This document shows positions 1 through 10,848 of a stretch of 37,091 nucleotides of DNA, one piece after another (position 1 is the first letter of the stretch; each line of letters begins with the position of its first letter). This DNA is from Perkinsus chesapeaki. Its lineage: Eukaryota > Perkinsozoa > Perkinsida > Perkinsidae. The position numbers and the translations under genes are program-made. Location: the NCBI GenBank assembly GCA_013115145.1, contig JAAPAO010000355.1:1-37091 (forward strand), read 5' to 3'. The notes below the pieces were generated by a model. The model did no database searches. It had not been told where the DNA came from and saw nothing but the letters and a program-made list of their open reading frames with translations.

Positions 1-219
1 TGTGCAACGCGCTCTAAGGCAGAAATGTCGCGCTCGCCCAAGGGATCGATAATGTGAAGATCTCTCACACCAACGGCACTTTTGAAGTGATCAATTTCGG
101 CGTTATTCAGAGAGTACAGGGGCCGGAAGGGCATTCCATGCGTCGATAGCCTTGTACCAACGACGCCGAGAAAATACACTTCTTTCCACTTCTCGAAAAT
201 CCCAAACATTTGGCCAGTT
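1..219 (-). CDS. Edge of an unidentified gene (last visible exon, partial)
   Basis: Read on the minus strand, one frame is open without a stop across the whole stretch (about 73 codons) and runs off the window edge. The peptide looks like real protein: it contains FEKWKEVYFLGVVGT near the start and SAVGVRDLHIIDPLGERD further on, with balanced composition. A splice acceptor (AG at 220-221 on the plus-strand coordinates) could begin the exon at 219. I do not recognise the family. A second frame also shows a stretch (RRRWYKAIDAWNALP) that resembles the C-terminal end of some retroelement reverse transcriptases, so a decayed retroelement is the main alternative. The gene would be transcribed away from the window. 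Confidence 0.35.
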
Positions 220-910
220 CTTGTATGCAACCGTATATACAGTTACGCGAGACGCGTTTTGGTAAGAACTGTTATGGAAAAATTATCAGTTGATACGTGG
301 GTCTAGCTAGCATACATCAAAGGTGTCATTGAATCGACCTATATCGAATCTTAGGAATCATAGGATTTGTTGACAACAAATCGTTTAGTAAGTGCCGCCT
401 CTCCAATAAGTGATAGTATCTAGGGTTACTCTAATGACTACAACAGATCATACAGCTGCATCATTATCGGGTATACAACCTAATAGGATTGGAAGGTAAT
501 AAAAGGAAGTGGTGCAGTCTTTGGATTCACTAGTCACCATTTACTCAATAACGTAATGTACTTGTATTAATATTTATTATATAAGACGAAATTATCCGAA
601 TTCCTAGGTCCCATCCACGGACCTATTTAGCTGTTCCGTCCTCCTTGAGTAAGCTCTATCCACGGAGCGAGCATGTTCCCTGCCCTTGTTCTCCATTGAA
701 TATACGTCCCATCAATTCAGCATTATATTAATATTAATATATAATGTACAATGTATAAGATATTCTAATAAACGTATATCTTTATAAAGTACAATATATA
801 AGATATTCTCACGCCAATACGATGGAACGGGCTTTGCAAGTGTGGAGGATGTAGATGTATTATTCTGATTATATATTTATAAGTTCAACATTGTGCATTA
901 TAACTCTTCA
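220..910. other. AT-rich intergenic DNA
   Basis: No convincing exon is seen. The stretch is rich in A and T, with runs of TAATATTAATAT. It includes a near-duplicate of 22 nt (745-766 and 788-809, both ending ATAAGATATTCT). An upstream exon of the following coiled-coil gene could be hidden here, because the exon at 911 can be read as an internal one. Confidence 0.5.
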
Positions 911-3714
911 GGACCGATTCAACCTTCTCCTATGCCACATCAATGGCAAGTAGATACAGTAATGATCCCCATTCTGTTTTATTAAGTCCCCCGCCTGATA
1001 TTGATGTCACCATATCTGCACATGCTTCGGATGTCTTATGGCCTATGAATATGGGGACTAGACAACAAATAGAGTTGGCCAAGGCACGGAATGCCACAGT
1101 ATCGGCGTTGAGGGGGATGAGGAAGCTGGAAAGTGAGGTAATAAGGACAAGGTCGATGGATGCGAAATATCCTCAAAAGGGATTCCGTTGGTATTGACAC
1201 TCGAATGCAGTGGGAATTGGCGAGCACGGAACCTTTTTGCAATGTTGGTGGTATTAATTGAGAAATTATAGTAATAGATGTTATTTAGTATTTACTGTGT
1301 TAAGCGCATTTACCTGTTCGACAGAGTGTCCGGAATTGGCTATTATTCCCTATAGGTTAAAGCGTTAAGAGGTCGACTGGAAGATTTAGAGGTTGAAAAG
1401 GCGCTTAATGAAAAGAGTTTGAGGGATGAGGTAGTACCGTAGTGGTATTCTGATAAGCGAAAGGTCTGTGGTTCGAACCTAACTCGTGGCATTTAAAATA
1501 TATTTTGAAGGCCGTTAAATGCCTTATATAGAGTTAATGAGAAGCTTGCTACTAGTCGCTTCGACAGCATATAGGGAAGAAAATAGATTACGTTATAGGA
1601 AATATAAATAGGAAAACCAACTTATCTAGGATACAGAGATCCTGTCGAAGTGTGGAGATGATCTCAGAAGACGCTCTTCTTCTTTTAGCTTTTTTCAAAG
1701 TCCCTTTCTGAAGTATATCAGCTCGTATATAATATAGAAGATCACCCCGGCATATCGTTTGTTGTTAGATAGAGCGTTTGAAGGCAGGAGAGGAGACCAT
1801 GTTATTGGATGATAACGCTGAGGATGATGATATACCCGATGAAGGAAGCAGTACTATTAGTAATATTAAACAGGATGGTGCTGATAATAATGGTGCTAAT
1901 AGGAGGTAATGAATGGGATGATTTAGTGGGGTGAAATAATAAGTTATAGATAGATAAATTATAAGTGTTATACTGTAAGATATTCCAGTTAAAGAGAGGT
2001 AAATTATAATAATACATATTATATTGTATATTGTAGGATTTGCTGCGGTGGAATTTATTTAGTGAGATTCGAATCAACCAGATCTGTATTGAGGACTCAA
2101 ATCGGCTATAGCATGTATGTGCTGCCAGCACATTTCTCTATGTAACGATTTTTTGTAAAGCCATTACTCAGAGCCTAATTAGAATATCACAATGTTTGAT
2201 GAGGCATTAGGAAGAGCTCGTAGAGAGCTTCAAGTTGGTACCTTACTCTGCTCGTAACTCTCACGCGCCAAAAAATTATGAGGTATGGGCCCTTTTTTCG
2301 CATCACCCTGTATAATGAAACTGTATGCCATATTGCCTAATCTAGAGGATTAGAAATACATCAACGACGGTATTCTTCGTGTTTCGGTATATCTGGTGAA
2401 AATTAAGAGTTAAGTGGCGAGCTTTCGGCAGTTCAGTTTTTGAAATATCCAGACATATACAAGTTGAATAGATAGGTTGGAGGTGTGATGCTGTACTCAG
2501 GTCTAGCGGTGAAGAAGGCTCTAAGAGATTCTTCGATCAAGCTATGGACCAAACGTAATAGGGGGGATTAGGAGGAGAAATCGGTATGATAGTTATCGCT
2601 TGTCTTTATTGAGAATGTATTATAAAGTGTATCTTAGAAACAACGTGGAGTCCATTGTGAATATGTGGAAGTGTATGGGCTGTTTTTACCGGCGTATCTT
2701 AGGTTGGAGAGTGCACGTCGTGAAGGTGATAGTAATAGATTTATGATGGGTCCTCCAGAAGGGCAAAGTGTAACATTAGAGATGGCTAATAGAGCTTTGG
2801 CGAATGGATGCAAGAAGAGGGATGAGGAGATAGCACGACTGAGGGTAATGAGTAAGGGGAAATGGCAGGTTTAAGGGCATTTTTGGTACACTAGTTGGTA
2901 GCAAATATATAATAATGAATTGTATGAGCATTTCTACGTTATTTTACTGTGCAGCACTTCTCTGCCTTTGACCAGGCAGCAGGCCAGGAGTTCCACTATA
3001 GGAGTAGGGCTGCCGGCTAGCCTGGTGTATTTATAAATTGTAGAATTAATGAATATGTGATAATAATTTACACCACTAATTAATATATAGTAATAAGTAA
3101 CTTGTATATATTTTTAATTACTAATTAGGATTTGCCGATAATCTTTCCAGTCCATCACTAAGTTGTTTCTGAAAAGATATCATCGGAAGGTTCTCGTCTC
3201 GGGGTGAATTATGGAAACTTTTTAAGAGACCTGAAACCCGAGAAGTTCGAGATTGGTGGGTATGTCAGGCTGAGCTGGAGCGAGTAACGAATGAGTTGAA
3301 TGAAATGCGAACGAAGGAGAGGATGCAAAAATCGGATAAAGGAGAATCTTCTTCCGAGGTTGAAAGCGCGGAAGATACAAAAGAGGTCAAGAAGGATACG
3401 AGGGATGAAGTGGTCGACTGGAAAACTGTTGTGAGATCGACGGCGGGCAAGGATGATGAAAATGCAGACACATCGGCTCCAGCTCAGAATACTGCCGCCC
3501 AGGAGGATAAAAAGAAGCAGAAATGGTAACCTATTTTGTATCTTTCGTGCTTGAACTCGAGATATTTCTTAGGTACAGGAAGCTGTTATGTTTTTCCTCG
3601 AGCGTTGAGGATCCGGCAAAGGTCAAACCAGCGGCCGGGGCTGACCAACCTTCGACACCTCCGGTTTTATCAGCACGAACTGAAGCCGCCACTAGCGCAC
3701 CTCATTCACCCTAA
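911..3714 (+). CDS. Multi-exon charged coiled-coil protein, function unknown
   Basis: Several exons in coding style are separated by short introns. An exon at 911 or 943 (ATG at 943) to 1137 ends KLESE and is followed by GT. The exon 1356-1430 (VKALRGRLEDLEVEKALNEK) joins it in phase 0. Further exon-like pieces lie near 1770-1905 (acidic, IERLKAGEETMLLDDNAEDD), 2190-2230, 2700-2850 and about 3180-3525 (rich in Lys and Glu). The last exon, 3573-3714, joins through a 47-nt intron (3526-3572), contains PAKVKPAAGADQPSTPP and ends in TAA. Heptad-like Leu spacing and alternating charge suggest coiled coil with a disordered, acidic and Pro/Ala-rich tail. I could not join the middle exons in phase, so the model is incomplete. 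I recognise no family. Confidence 0.45.
1431..1495 (+). repeat. tRNA-like fragment inside an intron
   Basis: Directly after the splice donor of the exon ending at 1430 there is a tRNA-like stretch. It has an A-box-like TAGTGGTATTCTG, then GGTTCGAACC, a classic B box/T-loop, and a 3' end CTCGTGGCA. The T stem and acceptor stem pair poorly, so it is probably a decayed tRNA copy or a tRNA-derived SINE head rather than a working tRNA. Confidence 0.4.
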
Positions 3715-4240
3715 GATTATTAATACCGTATTTTCCTCAAATAACGTTGAAATTGGTGTATACTTGCATTCGATAACCGGCGACCCATAACGTACATTAG
3801 GACGGTTATCTCTACTGATATAAGCCAAGTCACCATCTTCATCATCATTAATATTGCAGATAACTTAATCCATTCCATCGGGGAGGTTATTGTTGCTGTT
3901 CGCGTTGGGTTTAGTTGTTAACAGTTGCAGTGGCAATGATGAGCAGATGGGCAATTTCGGCAACATCTTAGTATTTCGCTATGTCTATAATGTTAAGGTC
4001 GCAATCGAGAACCTATATTAGACTTCATAATGCGAATGAAAATGAATCGTCATTCAAGCTTCATATTAGGCGGAAGAATTTTGCTGAATGATACTGACAC
4101 GCAATGCTCCTGCCTGAATTTCTATTTGCAGTGGAGCAAGCATTTTTCCTAGTTGAGTTTTCGACCTTGCTTATGCGAAATTTTCGAATGTTTATTCCGA
4201 AATTTCGGGGGTATGCCTTGGGGGCGCCGTGGGGGCGGAG
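3715..4240. other. Intergenic DNA without a recognisable gene
   Basis: No exon, RNA gene or repeat family is supported between the stop of the coiled-coil gene and the 62-bp tandem repeat. Short open frames here have no protein-like features. A G-rich patch (GGGGGCGCCGTGGGGGCGGAGG, about 4220-4240) abuts the repeat. Confidence 0.5.
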
Positions 4241-4449
4241 GTGGGCGAGTAGCATTAGGCTTGTTGCTTATCATGTGTTCGATATATTCAACACGGTTGA
4301 TAGTGGGCGAGTAGCATTAGGCTTGTTGCTTATTATGTATTCGATATATTCAACACGGTTGATAGTGGGCGAGTAGCATTAAGCTTGTTGCTTATTATGT
4401 ATTCGATATATTCAACACGGTTGATAGTGGGCGAGTAGCATTAAGCTTA
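4241..4449 (+). repeat. 62-bp tandem repeat, 3.4 copies
   Basis: The unit begins GTGGGCGAGTAGCATTAGGC and ends TATTCAACACGGTTGATA. Copies start at 4241, 4303 and 4365, and a partial fourth starts at 4427. Copies 2 and 3 differ at one position (AGGC or AAGC), and copy 1 differs at two more. The array stops 3 bp before the putative start codon of the transporter at 4452, so it occupies that gene's promoter/5' leader. The last bases of the unit (TTCAACACGGTTGA) occur again at about 19591 inside a kinesin intron. Confidence 0.95.
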
Positions 4450-4451
4450 TA

Positions 4452-7400
4452 ATGTCAATTCCACCCAACAACGATCTCCGAGTCTCCCTAATTCCAGAGC
4501 ATGCTCAATGTACTGAATTCGATGACCATGCACCAGATGCTACTACTAAGTTCCATGAGATCGAGCCTGATATGGCTTATCACGGAGGAGGGGGTGGATA
4601 TAGCAGCCCTATAAGGACACATAGGAGCAACTCCGAGTGAGAGATTCCGATGCGGGGACCGGAAGTATCAACACCAAGTTATCTCTCGCAGCTCATGGAA
4701 GGCGGAGTCTTCACGAAGAGATATTTCACTAATAAAAGCTTAGACGAATATCCCGACTTTTTCCGGGGGAAAATCTCGTAAAGATGGTGTTGCATTTTAC
4801 GGGAATAATTGGGTCACCGCGGCGCAGGATGACGTGAGAAAACACTGAAGAGAGTATTCGCCGCCGCCTCGACTTGGTGAAGCGATTTAGGGCATCATCT
4901 GAAAGTAAAGGTGCGCCACAAATACAACAGATGCGTATGAAAATCAGGGAGGCATCTTGCCTCACAGAAGTGCATTTTCGGGGGTAGAAAAGGGCTCCTA
5001 ATACTGAAGTACGATGTGGACTTTACTGCTAGGAGATGTGTTCTTAGAGCAAAATGAAACATAAAATGCTTACTTCCTACTGGGCCTGACATGGGAGCAT
5101 CCGATGCTCCTCGATTACGATCTACATGTACCGGTGTATTCCTATTATTTTCTTCAGAAGACATTGAGGAGAATCTCCTCACTGTTTTCAGGAATCTAAT
5201 ATGCAATAAATAATGCATATAGATAAGGTATGATTATTTTATTAGTAATAACATAATCATAACTTTTACTATATATTATATACCGTACAGTGTACACTAT
5301 ACAGTAGATCTGCATTATAGATTCTTGGTAGAGACTCTCTATTACTACTAAACTATTCGAGAGTGCCCGAATAAACACATGCTGCATATTCGCCTACTCA
5401 TTCCCATCGCCACGGTAACTGTTTATTGTTTTCAGTGTAAATGACGTTAACCCGTTCACATCTCGATCACTTCTACGTGCGACACCAGGACTGCTGCCCC
5501 TCTCAACAGCGGAGCCTTTGTAGCATCCTCGAGGTATGTGGGTGTTGGCGCATCATTATCAGGTACGATTCGGTCCATACGGGCCTTGGTTCACCGTACG
5601 CTAATCGCAGTACGTGGGGATCGGTCGGTGATGACTATAAGGGAAATGCTTCTCTTTCCCCAATGTAGGTGGGGGAGATATACCGCATACCTTTGTATTA
5701 TCTGTATTGATTAATTCGGTGTACTATCTTGAGCCTGAGCAAAGGTCGTGATAGCACTGGAGAGACGGCCTTTGTTGCAGCAATCAGGAATACGGTCTCT
5801 AGTAAAATGATTATTCCTCATAATAATACACATCCATAATCTCTCCATCATCTACCTCGTTGTTGAACGTTATTATATCCCCCATCCTTTTCAGTCGTCG
5901 TCCCCGTTTGCTGTCTACTAGTATGGCTGATGTAAGTGACTTAATGTGTGGTATGTCGGATGAGGGTGGAATTAAAAGACGATTATCTACTGCTGGTAAG
6001 CATGCTGAACTCGTTAAATTTCGGGCGGATTTGTGCAAACACAACTGCGATATGTTCCTAGTTGGTTTTTCGGACCATTGCTCCGGAATGCTAAGGATAG
6101 CTTTCTATCTACTAAGGAATGCTTTAGTATCCCTGAAGCTATTCTATCTACAGTGTAGATCCACAACAAGCGAATACTCCCTCACGCCGTTCCTTTACAG
6201 GATGGTCTGACTAATGTTATGTTGTATATGGAGCAATAGTCGTCTGTTGGATGCTTGGGTCCCTAAGGACAACGGCCATGCTCTCAATATGATGCCGTGC
6301 GCATTCCGGAAGCCATATAGGCAATGAGAAGGGTTTTGTACCTGGGCGAGCAGCTTGCGTAGTTGCTTGCTTTGATATTATCCATGTGGCAGTTCGGCTG
6401 CGAGAGGTACTCACCGATTGTGCATCAGATGGTAGTTATTGGTGCGACTCTCGCACTGCGATATCTCGTTCGAGACTATAGCAACAAACCACAAGCACCT
6501 CCAACATCGCGGAGGCATTCAACCGCAAAATAAACAGATGGCTGGGGAGTCACAATCTTAGCGTCCTCTCTATCGTTTACAATTGCCTTGAACTTCACGG
6601 TGCAGCCGAATTTCACTTTAGACTTGCAAGGGGCATTCCTCGATGAGGAGGCGAAGATATGGGCATTGACTGTGATCGGTCCGGTATCTTTCCGCGTTCT
6701 TGTGACTGTTGTACAGCGTTGAAAGTGACCAATGCGTTCGAGGAGATCCTATTCTCGAAGGGCGTACCCAAGATGATGGTGACGGAGCTCGGCATGTGTT
6801 TACAATGCAAACCGTTCTTCAACTAAAGTGCACGCTAGGGTGTTCTACTTCCCTCAGTATGCCTGTCAATGGCAGACTGTCAAACTTCTGATGTGGTAGC
6901 TAAATAATGCGTCCAGGCTGGATACTGCAGTTAAAAATATAACTCTAAAATAATAATAACACTGTTCTAATCTCTCTGAGTCTCGTACTATAGCAGTACG
7001 TTGTACTCGGCGCGCGAACAAAACTAGTGGTCGGTTCACAATGAAACTTTACTTGTGAATCAATCAATATTAGTTTCATTATGAAACAGCGGCCGGCGCT
7101 GTGATAACAACTCAAAGTTGTTTTTCCGGCCAAGGAAGTATATTTTGCCGTTCATGTCCATCTATCCTGAGCGGAACTGTAAGGAACATTCTTGACATCA
7201 GGCACGCCATCTGAGCGTCGAGCCAGGAAAGCATCCCCGGCTGGCGTCTCTACTGTACATACAACTTTCTCTATTTCCAGCGCCTTTGTTAATGTTGGTC
7301 TTTTGTCGGCACCCTATGCCTTCGCTAAAGTAAGTGTCGAGCACTATTTTTTATCCAAGTTGATTTGCTCAGAGTGGCTCGCTAAGCTTGGCAGTTCTCC

Positions 7401-8281
7401 CTATAGTATGCCTGCTTATGTTCAGTGCTGCCGAGAAGGTAAGAGTTGGTGGTGATGAGGGGATTACATACGAATAGTAATATACCGTCACATATCGGTA
7501 TATCTATGATATTACTGAAATTTCCAGCGTTAATGATATTATGGAAGTTCATTTAATAATGATACCTCCTGTATTTCTTTTTATAAGATTCATTTCAGGT
7601 TAAAGTATGCTTGAAGAGGCTCGACTCTGTCGTAAGATACCCTCTAGCTCCCCTAGAGAAGGATTTCTCTTTGATGGCTTATGTTTGTTTTGGTGAGATT
7701 GGCAGAAGTATAATTTCAACTGTATTTGTGGTGGAGCTAACTTCTGCTATGTTGACGTAAGTCTAATCGTATTGCGATTCCCTATGAACCAACTATTCCA
7801 CCAAAAACGTTAGTCTCAGAGTTACTTACACTTTTTAACCATTAATTGCATCTCTTTTCAACCAAAATTTGTCGTAAATGCCGGCCCTCTTCTTCTTTTA
7901 AATATATCCCTATTATAATTGAGGGCCCGTAACATTCTCCAGCTCTGATCCTCAGTAGTTGTTCAGTTGTAAACATACTGTAGTTCGCCATGCCGATAAT
8001 GCTATATAATGTTATACGCGACCAATCTCATAGTACTATTTTCATACCGTTCTCTCCACTACCTGTCTAATATGGAACTGTCTCTTCATAGTATCCCATT
8101 ATTAGATATTTCATAATGATAGAGAACTCAGTGGTGGCAACTATACCAACATGGAACAATCTAGGAGTAAGGCGGTGTATCTACTTAGTGATCTGATGCC
8201 CTTCTTCAGGTGTTGGTTGCATCGGGTATCTTCTCCTTCTTTCTGCTCTTCGTTCCAATGGACTGGTTAGCATCATTCCAA
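4452..8281 (+). CDS. Amino-acid transporter (AAAP/SLC32-36-38 type), probably 3'-truncated
   Basis: Likely an integral membrane amino-acid transporter. Exons 4452-4636, 5436-5519, 5563-5664, 5895-5995, 7202-7329, 7373-7438, 7599-7756, 8132-8174 (weak) and 8210-8281 join in phase (939 nt, 313 codons). The first four encode about 157 residues of hydrophilic N-terminal tail. Exon 5 carries SAFVNVGLLSAPYAFAK, the hallmark first helix of the family. Exon 6 (SLSLAVLPIVCLLMF), exon 7 (FGEIGRSIISTVFVVELTSA, the usual FGxxxxS..EL block) and exon 9 (VASGIFSFFLLFVP) give four membrane segments, whereas the family normally has nine to eleven. The expected YLxLxGDNL after EL is not seen, and the intron before 8210 would be only 35 nt. 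Only 660 bp, including a MITE-like copy, separate 8281 from the next gene, and I find no further helices. It therefore looks like a truncated gene or pseudogene. The ATG at 4452 is the first in frame. Confidence 0.6.
4975..5110 (+). repeat. MITE-like dispersed repeat, copy A
   Basis: Shares TTCGGGGGTAGAAAAGGGCT, then CCTAATACTG, with the copy at 8310. It ends in the perfect pseudopalindrome GGAGCATC-c-GATGCTCC (5094-5110). It lies in the first intron of the transporter. Confidence 0.6.
6724..6827 (+). pseudogene. Possible decayed retroelement integrase fragment
   Basis: One frame reads ALKVTNAFEEILFSKGVPKM, then MVTELGMCLQC and a stop. The order Gly-x-Pro, then Thr-Glu-x-Gly, then an aromatic patch resembles the middle of a retroviral-type integrase core (usual form fGiPk..vsDnG..F). 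It is short and the neighbouring sequence is not recognisable, so this is weak. It lies in the 1.2-kb fourth intron of the transporter. Confidence 0.18.
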
Positions 8282-8309
8282 GTAAGCGCTCTCGTTCATA
8301 TAATCGTCA

Positions 8310-8440
8310 CAGGAATGTGTTCTTCGGAGGTCGAAAAGTGTTCCTAATGCGGAGGAGAAATGGAGGGGATTTCGATAGAAAATACGTTCCTAGGCCCAAA
8401 TACAACGCATACTTTTTTCTGGCAACATCCGATGCTGAGA
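8310..8440 (+). repeat. MITE-like dispersed repeat, copy B
   Basis: Contains TTCTTCGGAGGTCGAAAAG, GTTCCTAATGCGGAGGAGA, GAAAATACGTTCCTAGG and CAACATCCGATGCTGAG, matching blocks of copies A and D in the same order. The pseudopalindrome is decayed here. It follows the last recognisable transporter exon. Confidence 0.6.
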
Positions 8441-8942
8441 CTACCTTGGGGACTTTCTTTATGAAATATTGTCGTTCTGGCCGAGCAGTTGGAATGGAGC
8501 AGCTCAGTAATGGAATTATAGACGCAACTCGGTCTATAATTGATTCATCAAACTCCATTAATTGATAAAAAAGTCGATGAACTGAATGGCGGCGCTCATT
8601 GTTCCAATCTCGCCACCTTAACTACTCGAAATCCGACCTCTCCCTGCCATCAGGTTCTCTCATCAGGTTATTCGAGCTCGACTGCTCCTACGTGCGAACT
8701 TAGAGATGGGAAATCCTCTCCGTTATTTTCTCAGATCCTTATGTTCGAGATTTTTAAATCCCTATACGGGGGGGAAATTTCTGCAATGGGGAATTGGCCA
8801 TTGCGGTCAGCAGGAGGCTGGGGCTTGTGGCTTCCCAGTATTTTTGTTGAAACCGGTGTGAACTTGTCGGTGTTCCTCCGCCGGTGGGGAGAATTTTATT
8901 AATGGAAAAATTGGTTATTACGAGGTAATTAAGTAACTTGTG

Positions 8943-10756
8943 ATGGCAGCAGAGTCGCGGTCATTCTTGAGAGAGCTTCCAATGTTGAGAGTGACATTGT
9001 TGGGGATGGGGGGAAGTGGGAAGACGTCCCTCATCAATGCATTCGTAATAGTGGATATCGAGCAGCTCAAAGTGTTGAATAGGTTAATAACAATATCCTG
9101 GAAGCCCATATCCCGACCAGCAATCCAACTATTTATTATAAGGTAGGGCGATTATAGCTGAAGATGAAGGAAGTGCTTCTAGATGGTGCCATTGAGCGGA
9201 TCGCATGGCGAGCAGTCTTTGTTAGAGATCGAGGACACGTATTCGAGTTATAGGGCAGATGGTAAGGTAAGAAACGACAGCGGCAGGATTCGAACCTGCG
9301 CGGGCAGAGCCCAGTGGATTTCTAGTCCACCTCCTTAACCACTCGGACACGCTGTCTTGGCGGTGCTGTTGAGGGCTTGCTCCCGTCCGTGACAGGTCCT
9401 TAACGAGAATGGTCATATGGTTCCGAGAAATGTTAAGAACTTCCTCAGTTTGCGACGCTCCGCCCGAAGCCCCAAAGTAATGTGAACTCCTCGCAGCCCG
9501 AAGTACCCTTTTTAGGAAGAATCTAGCAACCACAATCTGCCATTCGAAAACGTCAACGTTCCGCGAGCTGGCAAGTAGTACGCGGCGTCACGTCACGCTA
9601 TTTCTCATCGTTCCCGTTTCAGGTATAACACTTGTGCAGATGGACGCATGGGGTTCATGATAGTGTTTGACAGTAAGTGGGGAATCGATCTTGCCTAGCA
9701 GCTCGGAGCCCACGAACGCCATAAATTTTTAGTGCAGAGATGGTGTTGTCGAAAGGGCATCTAGAGCTAGGGTAATTGTTTGACAGGCGCTTCACTATAA
9801 GGAAGCTACACTATAAGTTTCACTACTCACCGTAATTTACAAACTATCGCGCGGATGTCAGCTTTATGGTAAAAGGAGTTACCAGCAGCTTAGCGTTTTA
9901 CTGTCTTTCAACTTGAGTTCACTTTCACAGGTAGCAGTGAAGAGTCCTACGAGGAGGCGCTCAATATAGCGCTTCTTATGGAAGAGACATTCAAGAGGAA
10001 GCGAGCTAGAATAAAGCCAGTTGTTTATCTTGTTGCTAACAAGTGTGATTTGGATTCTGAAAGCTCAAGGTGAGGTATGTATTAAACTACATGTCCTGTG
10101 CAGGCTACTGCCTCCTGGGTGAGAGTAGTGTTGCTTAAGATAGGAAAGACATGATATATTGAAATATATAATGAAGTAAATATTAAAATATATAANNNNN
10201 NNNNNNNNNNNNNNNNNNNNNNNNNNNNNNNNNNNNNNNNNNNNNNNNNNNNNNNNNNNNNNNNNNNNNNNNNNNNNNNNNNNNNNNNNNNNNAATAAAG
10301 TAAATATTAAAATATATAATAAAGTAAATATTAAAATATATAATAAAGTAAATATTAAAATATATAATAAAGTAAATATTAAAATATATAATGAAGTAAA
10401 TATTGAAATATGTCATAAACTTCTCCTTGACGTGTCCAAACAAGCCTTCTTCCAATGCAGCCACATTCATTATTACTCTCCTCTATCTGTTTAGGTATCA
10501 GCAGATAGCTCACACTGCAGAGCTCTTCGCTCGTGAGAAAGGCATGCGATGCTGGCGAGTTTCAGCCAGAGACTTCCGACAAGTGGGAAAACTGTTCAGA
10601 GATATGGTCAGCGATATCCGTAGGAGTATCTTACGCACTATGAAGAATATCTTTTTAGGATCCGACCCAAGCCTTTGTTCCCATAGTGGCCTCTCAGACC
10701 AAATCCAGAACGTTGACGATAAACCCGAGCGAGCGACAGTTTGTTCAGTCCAATAG
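8943..10756 (+). CDS. Small Ras/Rab-like GTPase with atypical switch II
   Basis: Seven exons (8943-9082, 9121-9142, 9183-9266, 9516-9574, 9623-9672, 9931-10069, 10495-10756) join in phase to a 251-residue protein ending in TAG. The P-loop GMGGSGKT is at residues 21-28. NPTIYYK (about 48-54) sits where the switch I Thr is expected. G4 is NKCD (155-158) and G5 is SAR (188-190), so guanine recognition looks intact. The expected G3 DxxG is replaced by DTYS (72-75), which lacks the glycine that contacts the gamma phosphate. RMGFMIVFD then matches the beta strand before the helix usual in this fold. The C-terminus (ending TVCSVQ) has no prenylation CaaX box. The last codon precedes the kinesin start by only 92 bp, on the same strand. 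Two of the first three introns are 38 and 40 nt. The fourth exon is supported mainly by phase and splice sites. Confidence 0.75.
9275..9356 (-). tRNA. tRNA-Ser (anticodon AGA)
   Basis: Reverse complement gives a complete class II tRNA of 82 nt. The acceptor stem GACAGCG pairs perfectly with CGCTGTC. The D arm contains GAGTGGTTAAGG, the anticodon stem GTGGA/TCCAC encloses loop CTAGAAA (anticodon AGA), the long variable arm is GGGCTCTGCCC, and the T arm is GCAGG-TTCGAAT-CCTGC. The discriminator base is G, as in tRNA-Ser. It lies antisense within the third intron (9267-9515) of the small GTPase gene. Confidence 0.96.
10151..10411 (+). repeat. 24-bp AT-rich minisatellite with assembly gap
   Basis: The unit AATAAAGTAAATATTAAAAT plus ATAT repeats in tandem. 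At least four near-identical units lie to the right of the gap, with a diverged unit at each outer edge (GAAGTAAATATTGAAATATG on the right). Positions 10196-10293 are 98 Ns, so the true copy number is unknown. The array lies entirely within the last intron (10070-10494) of the small GTPase. Confidence 0.95.
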
Positions 10757-10848
10757 GCGAACGCATGCTAAATTGAAAGCCTCTGTTTCGATCTCTGTGT
10801 TGGCGTTGTTAATAACGGATACTTTCCTGTCGATATTAGCGTTTAGCG

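Noticed and set aside
8317-8565. Overlapping frames on both strands of 82-83 codons
   Set aside because: They coincide with MITE-like copy B; openness on both strands reflects the repeat's composition.
10183-10470. Minus-strand frame spanning the N gap with repeated YFNIYFII
   Set aside because: It is a translation of the 24-bp AT-rich minisatellite and of the gap itself, not a gene.
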